DNA of 64,000 nucleotides from Limnohabitans sp. 2KL-1 (GCF_003063435.1 NZ_NESL01000009.1:54879-118878); one strand, 5' to 3'. Shown: positions 23,101-38,100, counted from the stretch's first letter. The notes: generated by a model not told the origin, from the sequence alone. A program made the numbers and translations.

Positions 23101-26100
23101 CGTTAGCACGGCCAGCCTGACCGAAAGCGACGCCGTTCAAAACGCGAGTGGCACACTGACCGCGACCGACATAGACGGCACAGCCAACCTGTTCACAGCT
23201 CAGACAAACGTCAGCGGAACCAACAGCTACGGCAAGTTCAGTCTGACCACGGCGGGTGCCTGGACCTACACCATGGACTCGGCGCAAAACCAGTTCGAGG
23301 ATGGTCTGACTTACACCGACAGCTTCACCGCAGCTGCTGCAGACGGCACAACCCAAGTGGTGACGGTGACCATCACCGGCACGAACGACGCCGCGATCAT
23401 CAGCGGTGTCAGCACCGCCAGTTTGACCGAGAGCGACGCCGCTCAAAACGCAAGTGGCACGCTGACCGCCACCGACGTGGACGGCACGGCTAACCTGTTT
23501 ACAGCCCGCACCGACGTGGCGGGAACCAACGGCTTTGGCAAGTTCACACTCACGACTGCCGGTGCATGGACCTACACCATGAACACGGCACAAAACCAGT
23601 TCGAGGATGGTCAGACTTATACCGACAGCTTCACCGCTGCCGCCGCAGACGGCACGACGCAGATCGTCACCGTCACCATCACCGGCACAAACGATGCTGC
23701 CGTGATTGCAGGCGTCAGCACCGTTAGTTTGACCGAAAGCGATGCAGCTCAAAACGCCAACGGCACGCTGACCGCGACCGACGTAGACGGCACGGCCAAT
23801 CTGTTCACAGCACAAACAAACGTGACGGGTAGTGGCGGTTACGGCAAGTTCAGTCTGACCACTGCCGGTGCCTGGACCTACACCATGAATGCGGCGCAAA
23901 ACCAGTTCGTGGACGGCCAGACATACACAGACAGCTTCACCGCTGCTGCCGTAGACGGCACGACCCAAGTGGTGACGGTTACCATCAGTGGCACGAATGA
24001 CGCAGCAGTGATTGCAGGCGTCAGCACCGCCAGCCTGACAGAGAGTGATGCGGCTCAAAACGCGAGTGGCACGCTGACCGCGACCGATGTTGACGGCACG
24101 GCCAACCTGTTCACCGCTCGTACTGATGTGGCTGGAACCAACAGCTACGGCAAGTTCACTTTGACCACTGCCGGTGCCTGGACTTACACCATGAACACGG
24201 CTCAAAACCAGTTCGAGGATGGTCAGACATACACCGACAGCTTCACTGCAGCGGCAGCCGACGGAACGAACCAAGTGGTGACGGTGACGATTACCGGCAC
24301 CAACGACGCAGCAGTGATTGCAGGCGTCAGCACGGCCAGTTTGACCGAGAGCGACGCCGCTCAAAACGCCAACGGCACACTGACCGCAACCGACGTGGAC
24401 GGCACAGCCAATTTGTTTACAGCCCGTACCGACGTGGCTGGAACCAACAGCTACGGCAAGTTCAGTCTGACGACTGCCGGTGCTTGGGTCTACACCATGA
24501 ACGCGGCTCAAAACCAGTTCGTGGATGGTCAGTCTTATACCGACAGCTTCACCGCTGCCGCTGCCGATGGCACGACTCAAGTGGTGACGGTGATCATCAC
24601 CGGCACCAACGACGCCGCAGTGATTGCAGGCGTCAGCACGGCCAGTTTGACTGAAACCGACACAGCTCAAAACGCGAGTGGTACGCTGACCGCCACCGAC
24701 GTGGACGGCACAGTCAATTTGTTTACAGCCCGTACCGACGTGGCGGGAACCAACGCCTACGGCAAGTTCAATCTGACGACTGCCGGTGCCTGGACCTACA
24801 CCATGGACTCGGCGCAAAACCAGTTCGAGGATGGTCTGACATACACCGACAGCTTCACCGCTACCGCCGCAGACGGTACGACCCAAGTGGTGACGGTGAC
24901 CATCACCGGCACGAACGACGCAGCAGTGATTGCAGGCGTTAGCACGGCTAGCCTGACAGAGAGCGACGCCGTTCAAAACGCGAGTGGCACGCTGACCGCC
25001 ACCGACGTTGACGGTACGGCCAATCTGTTCACAGCACAAACAAACGTGACGGGTAGTGGCGGTTACGGCAAGTTCACTTTGACCACGGCCGGTACTTGGA
25101 CCTACACCATGAACGCGGCTCAAAACCAGTTCGAGGATGGTCAGACATACACCGACAGCTTCACCGCAGCTGCTGCAGACGGTACAACCCAAGTGGTGAC
25201 GGTGACCATCAACGGCACCAACGACGCCGCAGTGATTGCAGGTGTCAGCACAGCCAGCTTGACCGAGACCGACGCCGTTCAAAACGCGAGTGGCACACTG
25301 ACCGCCACCGACGTGGACGGCACGGCCAATCTGTTCACTGCTCAGACAAACGTGACGGGTAGTGGCGGTTACGGCAAGTTCACGTTGACCACTGCCGGTG
25401 CATGGACCTACACCATGAACACGGCACAAAACCAGTTCGAGGATGGTCAAAGCTATACCGACAGCTTCACCGCTGCCGCTGCAGACGGTACGACCCAAGT
25501 GGTAACAGTGACCATTACGGGCACCAACGACGCCGCAGTGATTGCAGGCGTCAGCACGGCCAGCCTGACCGAAACCGATGCCGCTCAAAACGCGAGTGGC
25601 ACACTGACCGCGACCGACATAGACGGCACAGCCAACCTGTTCACAGCTCAGACAAACGTTAGCGGAACCAACAGCTACGGCAAGTTCAGTCTGACCACGG
25701 CCGGTGTCTGGACTTACACCATGAACTCGGCGCAGAACCAGTTCGTGGGTGGCCAGACTTACACCGACAGCTTTACTGCAGCGGCAGCCGACGGTACGAC
25801 CCAAGTTGTCACTGTGACCATTACGGGTACGAACGATGCCGCCATCATCAGCGGCGTCAGCACGGCCAGCTTGACCGAAAGCGACGCGATTCAAAGCGCT
25901 AACGGCACGTTGACCGCCACCGACGTGGACGGCACGGCCAATTTGTTTACAGCCCGTACCGACGTGGCGGGAACCAACGCCTACGGCAAGTTCAATCTGA
26001 CGACTTCCGGTGCCTGGACCTACACCATGGACTCGGCGCAAAACCAGTTCGAGGATGGTCAGACTTACACCGACAGCTTCCCTGCATCGGCAGCCGACGG

Positions 26101-29100
26101 AACGACCCAAGTGGTGACGGTGACGATTACCGGCACCAACGACGCAGCAGTGATTGCTGGCGTCAGCACCGCTAGTTTGACCGAAAGCGACGCAGCTCAA
26201 AACGCGACGGGCACACTGACCGCCACCGACGTTGACGGTACGGCCAATCTGTTCACAGCACAAACAAACGTGACGGGTAGTGGCGGTTACGGCAAGTTCA
26301 CTTTGACCACGGCCGGTACTTGGACCTACACCATGAACGCGGCTCAAAACCAGTTCGAGGATGGTCTGACATACACCGACAGCTTCACCGCTACCGCCGC
26401 AGACGGTACGACCCAAGTGGTGACGGTGACCATCACCGGCACGAATGACGCAGCAGTGATTGCAGGCGTCAGCACGGCCAGTTTGACCGAGAGCGACGCC
26501 GCTCAAAACGCCAACGGCACACTGACCGCAACCGACGTGGACGGCACAGCCAATTTGTTTACAGCCCGTACCGACGTGGCTGGAACCAACAGCTACGGCA
26601 AGTTCAGTCTGACGACTGCCGGTGCTTGGGCCTACACCATGAACGCGGCTCAAAACCAGTTCGTGGATGGTCAGTCTTATACCGACAGCTTCACCGCTGC
26701 CGCTGCCGATGGCACGACTCAAGTGGTGACGGTGACCATCACCGGCACCAACGACGCCGCAGTGATTGCAGGCGTCAGCACGGCCAGTTTGACTGAAACC
26801 GACACAGCTCAAAACGCGAGTGGTACGCTGACCGCCACCGACGTGGACGGCACAGTCAATTTGTTTACAGCCCGTACCGACGTGGCGGGAACCAACGCCT
26901 ACGGCAAGTTCAATCTGACGACTGCCGGTGCCTGGACCTACACCATGAACGCGGCTCAAAACCAGTTCGAGGATGGTCAGACATACACCGACAGCTTCAC
27001 CGCTGCCGCCGCCGACGGTACGACCCAAGTGGTGACGGTGACCATCACCGGCACGAATGACGCTGCAGTGATTGCAGGTGTCAGCACCGCTAGCTTGACC
27101 GAAACCGACGCAGCTCAAAACGCAAGTGGCACGCTGACCGCTACCGACGTGGACGGCACGGCTAATCTGTTCACTGCTCAGACAAACGTGAGCGGAACCA
27201 ACAGCTACGGCAAGTTCAGTCTGACCACGGCCGGTGTCTGGACTTACACCATGAACGCGGCTCAAAACCAGTTCGAGGATGGTCAGACATACACCGACAG
27301 CTTCACCGCTACCGCCGCAGACGGTACGACCCAAGTGGTGACGGTGACCATCACCGGCACGAACGACGCAGCAGTGATTGCAGGCGTTAGCACGGCCAGC
27401 CTGACCGAAAGCGATGCCGCTCAAAACGCGAGTGGCACGCTGACCGCGACCGACGTAGACGGCACAGCCAATTTGTTCACCGTACAGACAAACGTGAACG
27501 GAAGCAACGGTTACGGCAAATTTAGTCTGACAACGGCGGGTGTTTGGACCTACACCATGAACACGGCGCAAAACCAGTTCGTGGGCGGCCAGACATACAC
27601 CGACAGCTTCACCGCTGCCGCTGCCGACGGCACGACGCAGATCGTCACAGTGACGATCACCGGCACCAACGACGCCGCAGTGATTGCAGGCGTCAGTACG
27701 GCCAGTTTGACCGAAACCGACGCCGTTCAAAATGCGAGTGGCACACTGACCGCCACCGACGTGGACGGTACTGCCAATTTGTTCACCGCTCGTACTGATG
27801 TTGCGGGGACCAACGGCTTTGGCAAGTTCAGTCTGACCACTGCCGGTGCTTGGACCTACACCATGAACGCGGCTCAAAACCAGTTCGAGGATGGTCAGAC
27901 ATACACCGACAGCTTCACCGCTGCTGCCGCAGACGGTACGACCCAAGTGGTGACGGTGACCATCACCGGCACGAATGACGCTGCAGTGATTGCAGGTGTC
28001 AGCACCGCTAGCTTGACCGAAACCGACGCAGCTCAAAACGCAAGTGGCACGCTGACCGCTACCGACGTGGACGGCACGGCTAATCTGTTCACTGCTCAGA
28101 CAAACGTGAGCGGAACCAACAGCTACGGCAAGTTCAGTCTGACCACGGCCGGTGTCTGGACTTACACCATGAACTCGGCGCAGAAACAGTTCGAGGATGG
28201 TCTGACGTACACCGACAGCTTCACCGCATCCGCCGCCGACGGCACGACGCAGAGCGTCACCGTCACCATCACCGGCACCAACAACGCTGCAGTGATTGCA
28301 GGCGTTAGCACGGCCAGCCTGACAGAGAGCGATGCAGTTCAGAACGCAAACGGCACGCTGACCGCTACCGACGTAGACGGCACAGCCAATTTGTTTACAG
28401 CCCGTACCGACGTGGCGGGAACCAACGGCTTCGGCAAGTTCACTCTGACCACGGCCGGTGCGTGGACTTACACCATGAACACGGCTCAAAACAAGTTCGT
28501 GGGTGGTCAGACTTACACCGACAGCTTCACCGCTGCCGCCGCCGACGGCACGACGCAGATCGTCACAGTGACGATCACCGGCACCAACGACGCCGCAGTG
28601 ATTGCAGGCGTCAGCACGGCCAGTTTGACCGAAACCGACGCCGTTCAAAATGCGAGTGGCACACTGACCGCCACCGACGTGGACGGTACTGCCAATTTGT
28701 TCACCGCTCGTACTGATGTTGCGGGGACCAACGGCTTTGGCAAGTTCAGTCTGACCACTGCCGGTGCTTGGACCTACACCATGAACGCGGCTCAAAACCA
28801 GTTCGAGGATGGCCAAAGCTATACCGACAGCTTCACCGCTGCCGCTGCAGACGGTACGACCCAAGTGGTAACAGTGACCATCACCGGCACGAACGACGCC
28901 GCAGTGATTGCAGGCGTTATCACGGCCAGCTTGATCGAAAGTGATGAAGTTCAAAACGCTAACGGTACACTGACAGCCACCGATGTAGACGGCACAGCCA
29001 ACCTGTTCACAGCCCGAACCGACGTGGCTGGAACCAACGCCTACGGCAAGTTCAATCTGACGACTGCCGGTGCCTGGACCTACACCATGAACACGGCACA

Positions 29101-32100
29101 AAACCAGTTCGTGGGTGGTCAAAGCTATACAGACAGCTTCACCGCAGCCGCCGCAGACGGCACGACCCAACTGGTGACGGTGACCATCACCGGCACCAAC
29201 GACGCAGCAGTGATTGCAGGCGTCAGCACGGCCAGCCTGACCGAAAGCGACGCCGTTCAAAACGCGAGTGGCACACTGACCGCGACCGACATAGACGGCA
29301 CAGCCAACCTGTTTACAGCCCGTACCGACGTGGCGGGAACCAACGCCTACGGCAAGTTCAGTCTGACCACTGCCGGTGCCTGGACCTACACCATTAACGC
29401 GGCTCAAAACCAGTTCGAGGATGGTCAGACATACACCGACAGCTTCACCGCAGCCGCCGCAGACGGTACGACCCAAGTGGTAACGGTGACCATCACCGGC
29501 ACGAATGACGCAGCAGTGATTGCAGGCGTCAGCACGGCCAGCCTGACCGAAAGCGACGCCGTTCAAAACGCGAGTGGCACACTGACCGCGACCGACGTTG
29601 ACGGCACAGCCAACCTGTTCACCGCTCAGACGGACATTAACGGAACCAACAGCTTCGGCAAGTTCAGCCTGACCACGGCCGGTGTCTGGACTTACACCAT
29701 GAACACGGCGCAGAACCAGTTCGTGGACGGCCAGACATACACCGACAGCTTCACCGCAGCAGCCGCAGACGGCACGACCCAAATCGTCACCGTCACGATC
29801 ACCGGCACCAACGACGCGCCGGTGCTCAATACCAGCACGGTCGTCACCATGACCGCGATCAACGAAGACGCCGCAACCCCCAGCGGTGTTGATGGCATGC
29901 TGGTCAGTGACTTGTTTGCTGCCGTTTCCGACGCCGATGCGGTCCCTCTCAAAGGCCTGGCCATCACCAGCGTCAACGGCAACGGCACGCTGTACTTCAG
30001 CACCAACAGCGGCACCACTTGGACAGCAGCTTCGGGCACCTTGAGCGACAGCAATGCCTTGCTGCTCGACGGTGCCAACCGCATCTATTTCAAGCCCGGT
30101 GCCAACTGGAACGGCACGGTCGACAATGCCTTCCTGTACCGCGCATGGGATCAGACCAACACTGCGACAGTGGGCAGCCAAGTCAGCATCACTGGCACGG
30201 GCGGTATCGGCGGCAGCGCAGCTTATTCCACCGCCTTCGGCAAAGTTGGTATCACCGTCAATGCCGTCAACGATGCGCCGTCCACAGTGTCCATCACCTA
30301 CACCTGTCTGGAAGAGACGCCAGCACCCGTCAACGGCACTACCACCGGCACAGCCATCGCTGACCTGCCTGGCCTCAGTGGCCTGGATGTTGATGGCACC
30401 GTATTGGGTCTGGCGATTGTCAGCCCAGTCCAACTCGGTTATAGCAATTTCTGGTACAGCCTTAACGGCGGCGCCACCTGGACGAACCTGAACACCATCG
30501 CCAATATTTCCGACACCAATGCCTTGGTGCTGGACAAAACCGCGCGCATTTACTTCCAACCCAACGCAAACTTGTCCGGCAACATCGGTTATGTCCTGCA
30601 GCGCAGTTGGGACGGCACGGACGGTGCCATCTCGGGCTCGATGGTGGATCTGACTGGCAAGACGGGCGGCACAGGCGCTTATTCATCGACTTCTAACCGG
30701 GTGCAACTCTCGGTGACAGACATCAACGATGCGCCTTCGCTGAGCGTCACCGCACTGGGTGGCAATTACACGGGCACGCCTGTGTCGGCCTTTGGCAGCG
30801 CCAATCTGTACCCTGGTGGATCAAGCGGCGAGGGCGCACAAAAATACATCAAACTGGTCCTCACCGTCAGCGGTTTGATCGATGGCGCCAATGAAACCTT
30901 GACGGTCGATGGCAGCACCTTCAGTTTGACCCAGAGCACAACAGGCACGACGACCACCAACGGCGTGACCTACGCCGTGAGCGTGACCGGGTCGACTGCC
31001 ACCGTCTCGCTCACCAAAGCGGCAGGTGTTGACATAACATCTTTCAATACGCTCATTAACAGCATCGCCTACAGCGATCTGTCGAGCGTGCCCAGCATTG
31101 GCAACCGCGTCATCACCCTCACCAGCCTGCAAGACAGCGGTGGTGTGAGCAATGGCGGCATCGACACCGCCAGCCTCAACCTGACCAGCACCGTGACAGT
31201 GCCCAATGTGGCACCTGTCAACCTTGTGCCCGGTGCACAGACAGTGGCAGAAGAAGCCGCCTTGAGCGTCCCTGGCCTGAGCGTGAGCGACATCAACGGC
31301 AACCTGGCCAGCACCCAACTGAGCGTGAGCCACGGCACCTTGAATGTGAGCATCGCAGGCGGTGCAACTATCAGCGCAGGTGCCAACGACGCAGCCAGCT
31401 TGACCCTGAGTGGCACGGCCACGCAGATCAATGCGGCACTGGCCACCCTCAAATACACCGGCGTGCTCAACTACAACGGCGCTGACACACTGACCATGCT
31501 GTCCACGGACAGCGCGGGCACACCGCTGCAAGACAGCGACACCGTGGCCATCACCGTCACCGCCGTCAACGATGCACCCGTGCTGGCCGACAGGGTGCTC
31601 AGCATGCCTGCGCTCCTCAAAGGCAACACCGCAGCGCCCGTCAACGGCACGGCCGTGGGGGCTTTGGTCAGCAGCTTGGTCGGCGGCATCACCGATGTGG
31701 ATGCCGATGCTCAAACCGGCATCGCCATCACCGGCGTGAGTGCTGGGGGCGCGCTTTACTACAGCACGGACAACGGGACTACTTGGACCTCGTTCACAGA
31801 CTTCACCGCCAACCGCGCTTTGGGCTTGCTGAGCAACAGCACCAACCGCATTTATTACGTGCCCGCCAGCACCGACACAGGCACCGTGGCCAGCGCCTTG
31901 ACCTTCCGCGCCTGGGACCGTTCCGGCGGGGCCGCAGAGGGCGCAGTCACTTGGTTCACCGGGCCTACAGCCTCGTATTCGATAGCTACCGACGTCATCA
32001 GCGAGTACATCGTGGCCCCTGTCACGGTCAACCCCGTGTCCACCGACAACTTGGTGGGCGCGTCTGAAGCGCTGGTCGTCAGCGGCACGTCCGATGCGGG

Positions 32101-35100
32101 TGCCACGGTGGCTGTCAGCATTGGCGGCAACAACTACAACGTCACGGCCAATGGCAGCGGCGTTTGGACCTACACCGGTGCTGCCAGCTCGACCCTGCTC
32201 AGCGCAGGGGCCAACACCATCACCGCCACCGAAGTGGTGTCGGGTGTGAGCAGCAGCGCCAACGTGTCGGTGAGTTTGGATGCCATAGCGCCCACCGTGA
32301 CCAATGTGGTCATCACGGGCAACACGGGCATTCAGAACAACACGCTCAATGTAGGCGACACCATCACATGGACGGTCACCACCAGCGAAGCGGTGACGGT
32401 GACCGGCACGCCTCAGCTGACCCTGACCATGGGCAGCACCCCTGTGCTGGCCAACTACGTCAGCGGCTCGGGCAGCACGGCGTTGACCTTCAGCTACACC
32501 ATCAAGGCGGGCGACACCGATGCCAACGGCATCAGCGTGCCGGCCAATGCCTTGGTGCTCAATGGCGGCACCATCAAAGACACGGCCACCAACAACGCCA
32601 CCCTGACCACCACGGCACTTACCGACAACGCCAGCTACCTGGTCGACACCGCGGCCCCAACGGTCTCAAGCGTGTCACTCACCAGCTTTACTGGTGGTTA
32701 TATCGGCCCGTATCTGAACGCCAATGACGTGCTCACGGCCACCGTCAACTTCAGCGAAGCCGTGACGGTGACCAACACCCCACAACTGGCCCTCAACATT
32801 GGCGGCACCATCGTGCAAGCCAACTATGCGGGCGGTTCGGGCACATCGGCGTTGACCTTCACCTACACGATTCTGGCGAACCAGACCGACACCAACGGCA
32901 TCAGCATTGAGGCCAATGCGTTGTCGCTCAACACCACTGGCACCATCAAAGACGCCGCTGGCAACAACGCGACGCTGACGAGCGCGCTGGTGGCAGACAA
33001 CGCGGGTTTCAATGTAGACAACACCGCACCCGCTGCGTTGACGTTGAGTTTGTCGCAAGACAGCGGCACCAACCCCACCGATTTGGTGACCAACAACGCC
33101 CGCATCAAAGACGGTGCGTTTGAAGTCTATGGCGGTTTAGACCTCAAGAGTGGCAACACCACAGGCACCCTTTTGTCTGGTGTGACCAGTGTGACTGGCC
33201 TGAATGCCGCTCGTATCTCGGCCACGATGAACGGTACAGGAATAGGCGTCTCTTTTGTTTCGAAAGTGGTGACCGAAGACACGTCGGTGGCAGGTCAATA
33301 CACGGCGTGGGTGGCTGTGTATGACGGTAATGAAACCAAGGCCGTGAAGATTCGATTCATCGAAGAATTGGTCAATGGTCAAACCGTGGTCAAAGCCTAT
33401 GGTTTGGCAGAACGTAAATACGCGGGCGACCTGACCAGTTCGACGGGCTACAACTTTGATGCGAGTGGCACGGGAGGCAGTTATTCGGTGTACGAAATCC
33501 GCATCAAACCCGCTGTCAGCACCGATGTGTTTGATGCAGCCAACGGCAGTATCGTCACATACAACATTGACGGCGCAGGTTTCAGTGCGTCCTCTTACAC
33601 CGCCCCCACCTCAACGGGTACGCACACCGTGCAAATGCGCCAGACCGATGCGGCTGGCAACGTCACCGACAGCAACGTGCTCAGTTTCACGTTGGATGCC
33701 ACGGCCCCAACCGGCGGCACCTTGGCCTTGGCAGCTGACACTGGCACCAGCACCAGCGACGGGATCACCAAGAACAACCAGATCAACCTGACGGGCCTCG
33801 AAGGTGGCACGACCACCTGGGAGTACAGCACCAACTCGGGTAGCACCTGGACGACCGGCACAGGCACCAGCTTCACGCTGGCCGAGAGCACCTATGTCGC
33901 CAACGCCGTGCAAGTGCGCCAGACCGATGCCGCAGGCAATGTGCAAGCCACGTCGGTTAAAAATGCCGCGCCAATCACGGTAGACATCACCGCACCGACC
34001 GGCGGCACCTTGGCCTTGGCGGCCGACACGGGCACCAGTGCGAGCGATGGAATCACCAGCAACAACCTTATCAACGTGACGGGCCTTGAAGGCGGCACCA
34101 CCAGCTGGCAGTACAGCACCGATGCGGGTGTGACGTGGAACAACGGCACAGGAACCAGCTTCACGCTGGCCGATGGCACGTATGCCGCCAACGCCGTGCA
34201 AGTGCGCCAGACCGATGCCGCGGGCAATGTGCAAGTCACATCGGCCAAATACGCTGCGATCATCAAAATCGACACAGGCCTGCCTGCTGCGCCTTTGGCG
34301 GTGTACATGAGCGACGATCACGGCACCAGCGGCAGTGACTGGACCACCACCAGCGACGGCGGTTACACCACCTTCTACGTGCTGTCTACAGCTGGCACTC
34401 GTCCTTTTGGCGAAATGGCGCAATACAGCACCGATGGTGGCACCAGCTGGTCGGGCACCAGCGCCACGGTGATGACCGATACAGGCTATGGCATCGTGAT
34501 GCAGGGGGCTTTGCCCACGGTGACCACCACTTACACCTTCCGCGTTCTCGATACGGCGGGTAACGTGTCATCGACTTTCAGCAAAACCTTCACGCCCAGT
34601 GCCTTGCCCACGGGGGCGGCATCGGCCACCACCTTCACGGTGCCAAGCACGGCAGACAACAGTACACAAATCGGCTCTGCCAGTGACGACACGTTTGTGT
34701 TGAGCCAAGCAGGCATCACCAACTACCTGAGCCAAGCTACGGCTTACATTGAGGGTCAAGGCGGTCAAGACACTTTGCGTTTGACGGGCACAGGCACCAG
34801 CTTGAACCTGCTCAACTACATGAACGACTACACCCTGAACAAGATTCAGGGCATGGAGTTCATCGACATGAGCACCGATGCAGGCGCACAAACCTTGATC
34901 GGTAACGCGCAGGCCTTTTTGGCGTTGACCAAAGGGGCGTGGTTGAACAACTCGAACTTGGCCACCGGCAATTACCAAATGGTGATCAAGGGCACCAGCG
35001 CCGACACCTTGGTGTTGGGCAAGGGCGATGGTTTTGATGTGTCTGGTTTTGTCAAAGGGGCCACTATCAGCAGCGCGGCCAATCAGGGGGCTGCCTACGA

Positions 35101-38100
35101 TGACGACATCAGCTACGACATCTGGACCGACAGTTACTTGAGAGTGCAGCTGCTGGTGCAAACGGGCATTAACGTCAACGTTGAAACCGCGGCCACCAAT
35201 GCGGCACCTGTGTTGGCCGACACGGTGCTGAGCTTGACGACGACGACCAAAAATGCTGCTGTACCTACAGGTGCCGTGGGCGATTTGGTCAGCAGCTTGG
35301 TGGGCGGCATCACCGATAGCTTTGTGGCCTCACAGAAGGGCATTGCCATCACCGGCGTCAACGCCAATGGCACGCTTTACTACAGCACCGATGGCGGCAC
35401 CAACTGGACCGCCGCTTCGGGCACGTCCGACAGCAACGCCTTGCTGTTGGCTGCTGACGGCGACAACCGCGTCTTCTTCAAGCCCAACGCCAACTACACC
35501 GGCACCTTGGCTGACGCCATCACGCTTCGCGGTTGGGACCGCACCAGCGGTATCGATGGTGCATATTTCAGCGCAGGGACCAATGGTGGCACCACGGCGT
35601 TCTCGACGGCTACCGACACGGTGTCTCAACTGGTGATGGTTCCTGTCACCATCAACGCCGTATCAACCGACAGCGTCATGGCCAGCAACGAAGTGCTGGT
35701 GGTCAGCGGTACGGCTGCGGCCAATGCCACGGTGGCTGTGGGTGTGAACGGCCAGACCGTCAACGTGACCGCCGATGCCTCGGGCAACTGGACCTATGAC
35801 GGCACCAAGGTTCGCTACATCATGGTGCGCAAGACATTGGCCAACACGTCAGCTACGCCGGATGGTTTCCTGACCGTGGGTGATGTGTCTGCCATTCAAA
35901 CTGGCACAGGCACCAACGTGGCCTTGAATGCAGGCGTAAATCAGAGCTTTTCGAATACCAATGCGTTTTATTACACAGCTGGATTCTACGCAACAGGCAA
36001 CATTCATGACGGGAGCGCAATCGATAACGTCAACACGTTTGCCGAAGCCTATGGCACGCAAACCGCGTATCTGACGGCCGATGGCGATGCCTGGGTGCAG
36101 TTGGACTTGGGGGCTGCTTATTCGTTGTCCAGTATTTTGGTCAATTCGCGTGGCGGTGCGACGGGTTACACCGACCGAACGAACGGTGCGAGCATCTACG
36201 CGTCGGCCAACGACATGAGCGGCATGACACGGGCGCAACTCAATGCGTCTACGCTGGTCAATTCGGCGGTGATCAGCGGCTTGGTTGCCAGCGTCACTTC
36301 ACAGGCATACACAGACAATGCGACGTCGATTTTAGGTAGCAAGTTGCCGGCCAGCACCACCATCACCGCGCAGCAAACGGTGTCGGGCTTAACCACCACC
36401 GCCTCGGCCAACGTGACCGTGTTCTCGTTGGTGAGCAGTAGCCCTGCTGACAACGGCCTTGTGGCTTACTCGGCCTTGGGTAACGACCTCACACTGACCT
36501 TCAACCAAAACACGGCCAAGGGCACGGGCAACATCGGTTTGTACTACTCAAATGGTGGTCAGATCGATTTGTTTGACGTGGGCAGCACCGCCATCACCGG
36601 TTGGGGCACCAAAACGCTGACCATCAATCCAAGTTCCAGCTTGGCGGCCAACGAAAAATTCTTCTTGCAGATCGCCCCCACGGCCATCAAGGACACGGCT
36701 GGCAACGCCTATGCAGGCATTGGCAATGCGACGGGATTGAACTTCAGCACGGCTGCGGCCGATGGCAGCATTTCCGTCAACCCGCTTTACACCGACTCCA
36801 ACGCCACCAGCTATTTGGGCCAGACCGTGTCGGGCGCAGGCGATGTGAACGGCGACGGGTTCGATGACTACATCGTGGCGGCACCTGGCATCCACGCGGC
36901 GTTTGTCATCTACGGCAACGCCAGTGGCGTGGGCACGGATTTGCCCAGCGACGCGATTGCCGCTTCCAAGGGTTTCAAAATCTCGGGGGGCAACTCGCTG
37001 GGCTATTCAGTGTCTGGCGTGGGCGACGTGAACGGCGACGGGTATGCCGACGTGGCCGTCAGCACCAAGGAAACAACCGGTTCGGTATATGTGGTGTACG
37101 GCGGTGCCAACCTTGGCAATGCGGTGACCTTCACAGGCGCGAGCTTCGACATTGCCAGCAGCAGTGGTTTCAAAATCACCGGTGCTGCCAACGACAAATT
37201 GGGCGTATCGATTGCAGGTGCGGGCGACGTTAACGGCGATGGCTTGGCCGACATGATTGTGGGTGGCGAGGGGACCAACTCGGCCACTTACGTGGTCTAT
37301 GGCCGTGCAGGCAGCACGGGCCTGAGCTTGGCCGGTGGCACCATTGCGCCTGCCGATGGCTTTGAAATTGTGGGCCCAATCACCAATTACTTTGGCTCTG
37401 CCGTCTCAGGCGCAGGCGATGTGAACGGCGACGGCTTGGCCGACCTGATTGTGGGCGCCTACGGTGCGCACGCTGCCTTTGTGGTGTTTGGCAACAGCAC
37501 CGGTACAACGGCCACGATCAGTGGAACAGGCGATACAGCATCCATCGCCGCAGGCAGTGGTTTCAAGATTTTTTCTGCCGCTGCAAGCAACCAATTGGGC
37601 ATCAGCGTGTCGAGCGCAGGTGACGTCAACGGCGACGGTTTGGCCGACGTGATTGTGGGTGAAAGGGGCAACTACAACGCTTATGTGATCTACGGCAAAA
37701 ACAGCAACACCACGGTGGACATCAATACCGCCAACGATTTGGCGGTGTCCAGTACCGGCTTCAGGATCAAGGGTTCTTCAGGAAACCTTGGCCGCAATGT
37801 GTCTGGCGCGGGTGATGTGAACGGCGACGGTTTTGCCGATGTGCTGGTCTTGACGGAAGCGAATTACGCTTTCTTGGTGTACGGCAGTGCCAGCGGCACC
37901 ACGGTGGATGTGTCCACTGGCACCATCGCCTCGTCTGCGGGGTTCAAGATCACGGGTTCAACCATCGGGACGTTTGCCTATTCGGCTTCATCTGCTGGCG
38001 ACATCAACGGCGATGGTTTGAGTGACTTGGTATTGGGCACCTACAGCGGTGCTGTGCCAGGCTACAGCCTGCTCTTGGGCGGCACGCAGTGGATCAGCGC

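Larger units (their letters stand above)
20638..29815 (+). repeat. 30 tandem 306-bp VCBS repeats
   Basis: Thirty consecutive 102-residue units of the VCBS type (named from Vibrio, Colwellia, Bradyrhizobium and Shewanella). Each starts AVIAGVSTASLTE, continues GTLTATDVDG, then YGKFTLTTAGAWTYTMN, QTYTDSFTAAAADGT and ends VTVTITGTNDA. The first unit (20638-20943) is the most divergent (VFGGVSTASLTETNEFQ, with TDVDSPATF) and later ones are much more alike. Copies differ mostly by swapping among a few alternative blocks such as ARTDVAGTN against AQTNVTGSG, which implies shuffling between units. Confidence 0.97.

Noticed and set aside
9620..29815. CRISPR array
   Set aside because: The repeats are 366 and 306 bp, contiguous and coding, with no short repeat/unique spacer alternation and no cas genes.
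22850..30559. A 2,569-codon open frame on the minus strand opposite the VCBS array
   Set aside because: It repeats every 102 codons exactly in step with the VCBS units, is rich in Cys/His/Arg of no family character, and arises because a stop-free antisense frame in one repeat is copied into all. It has no sign of being a real gene.
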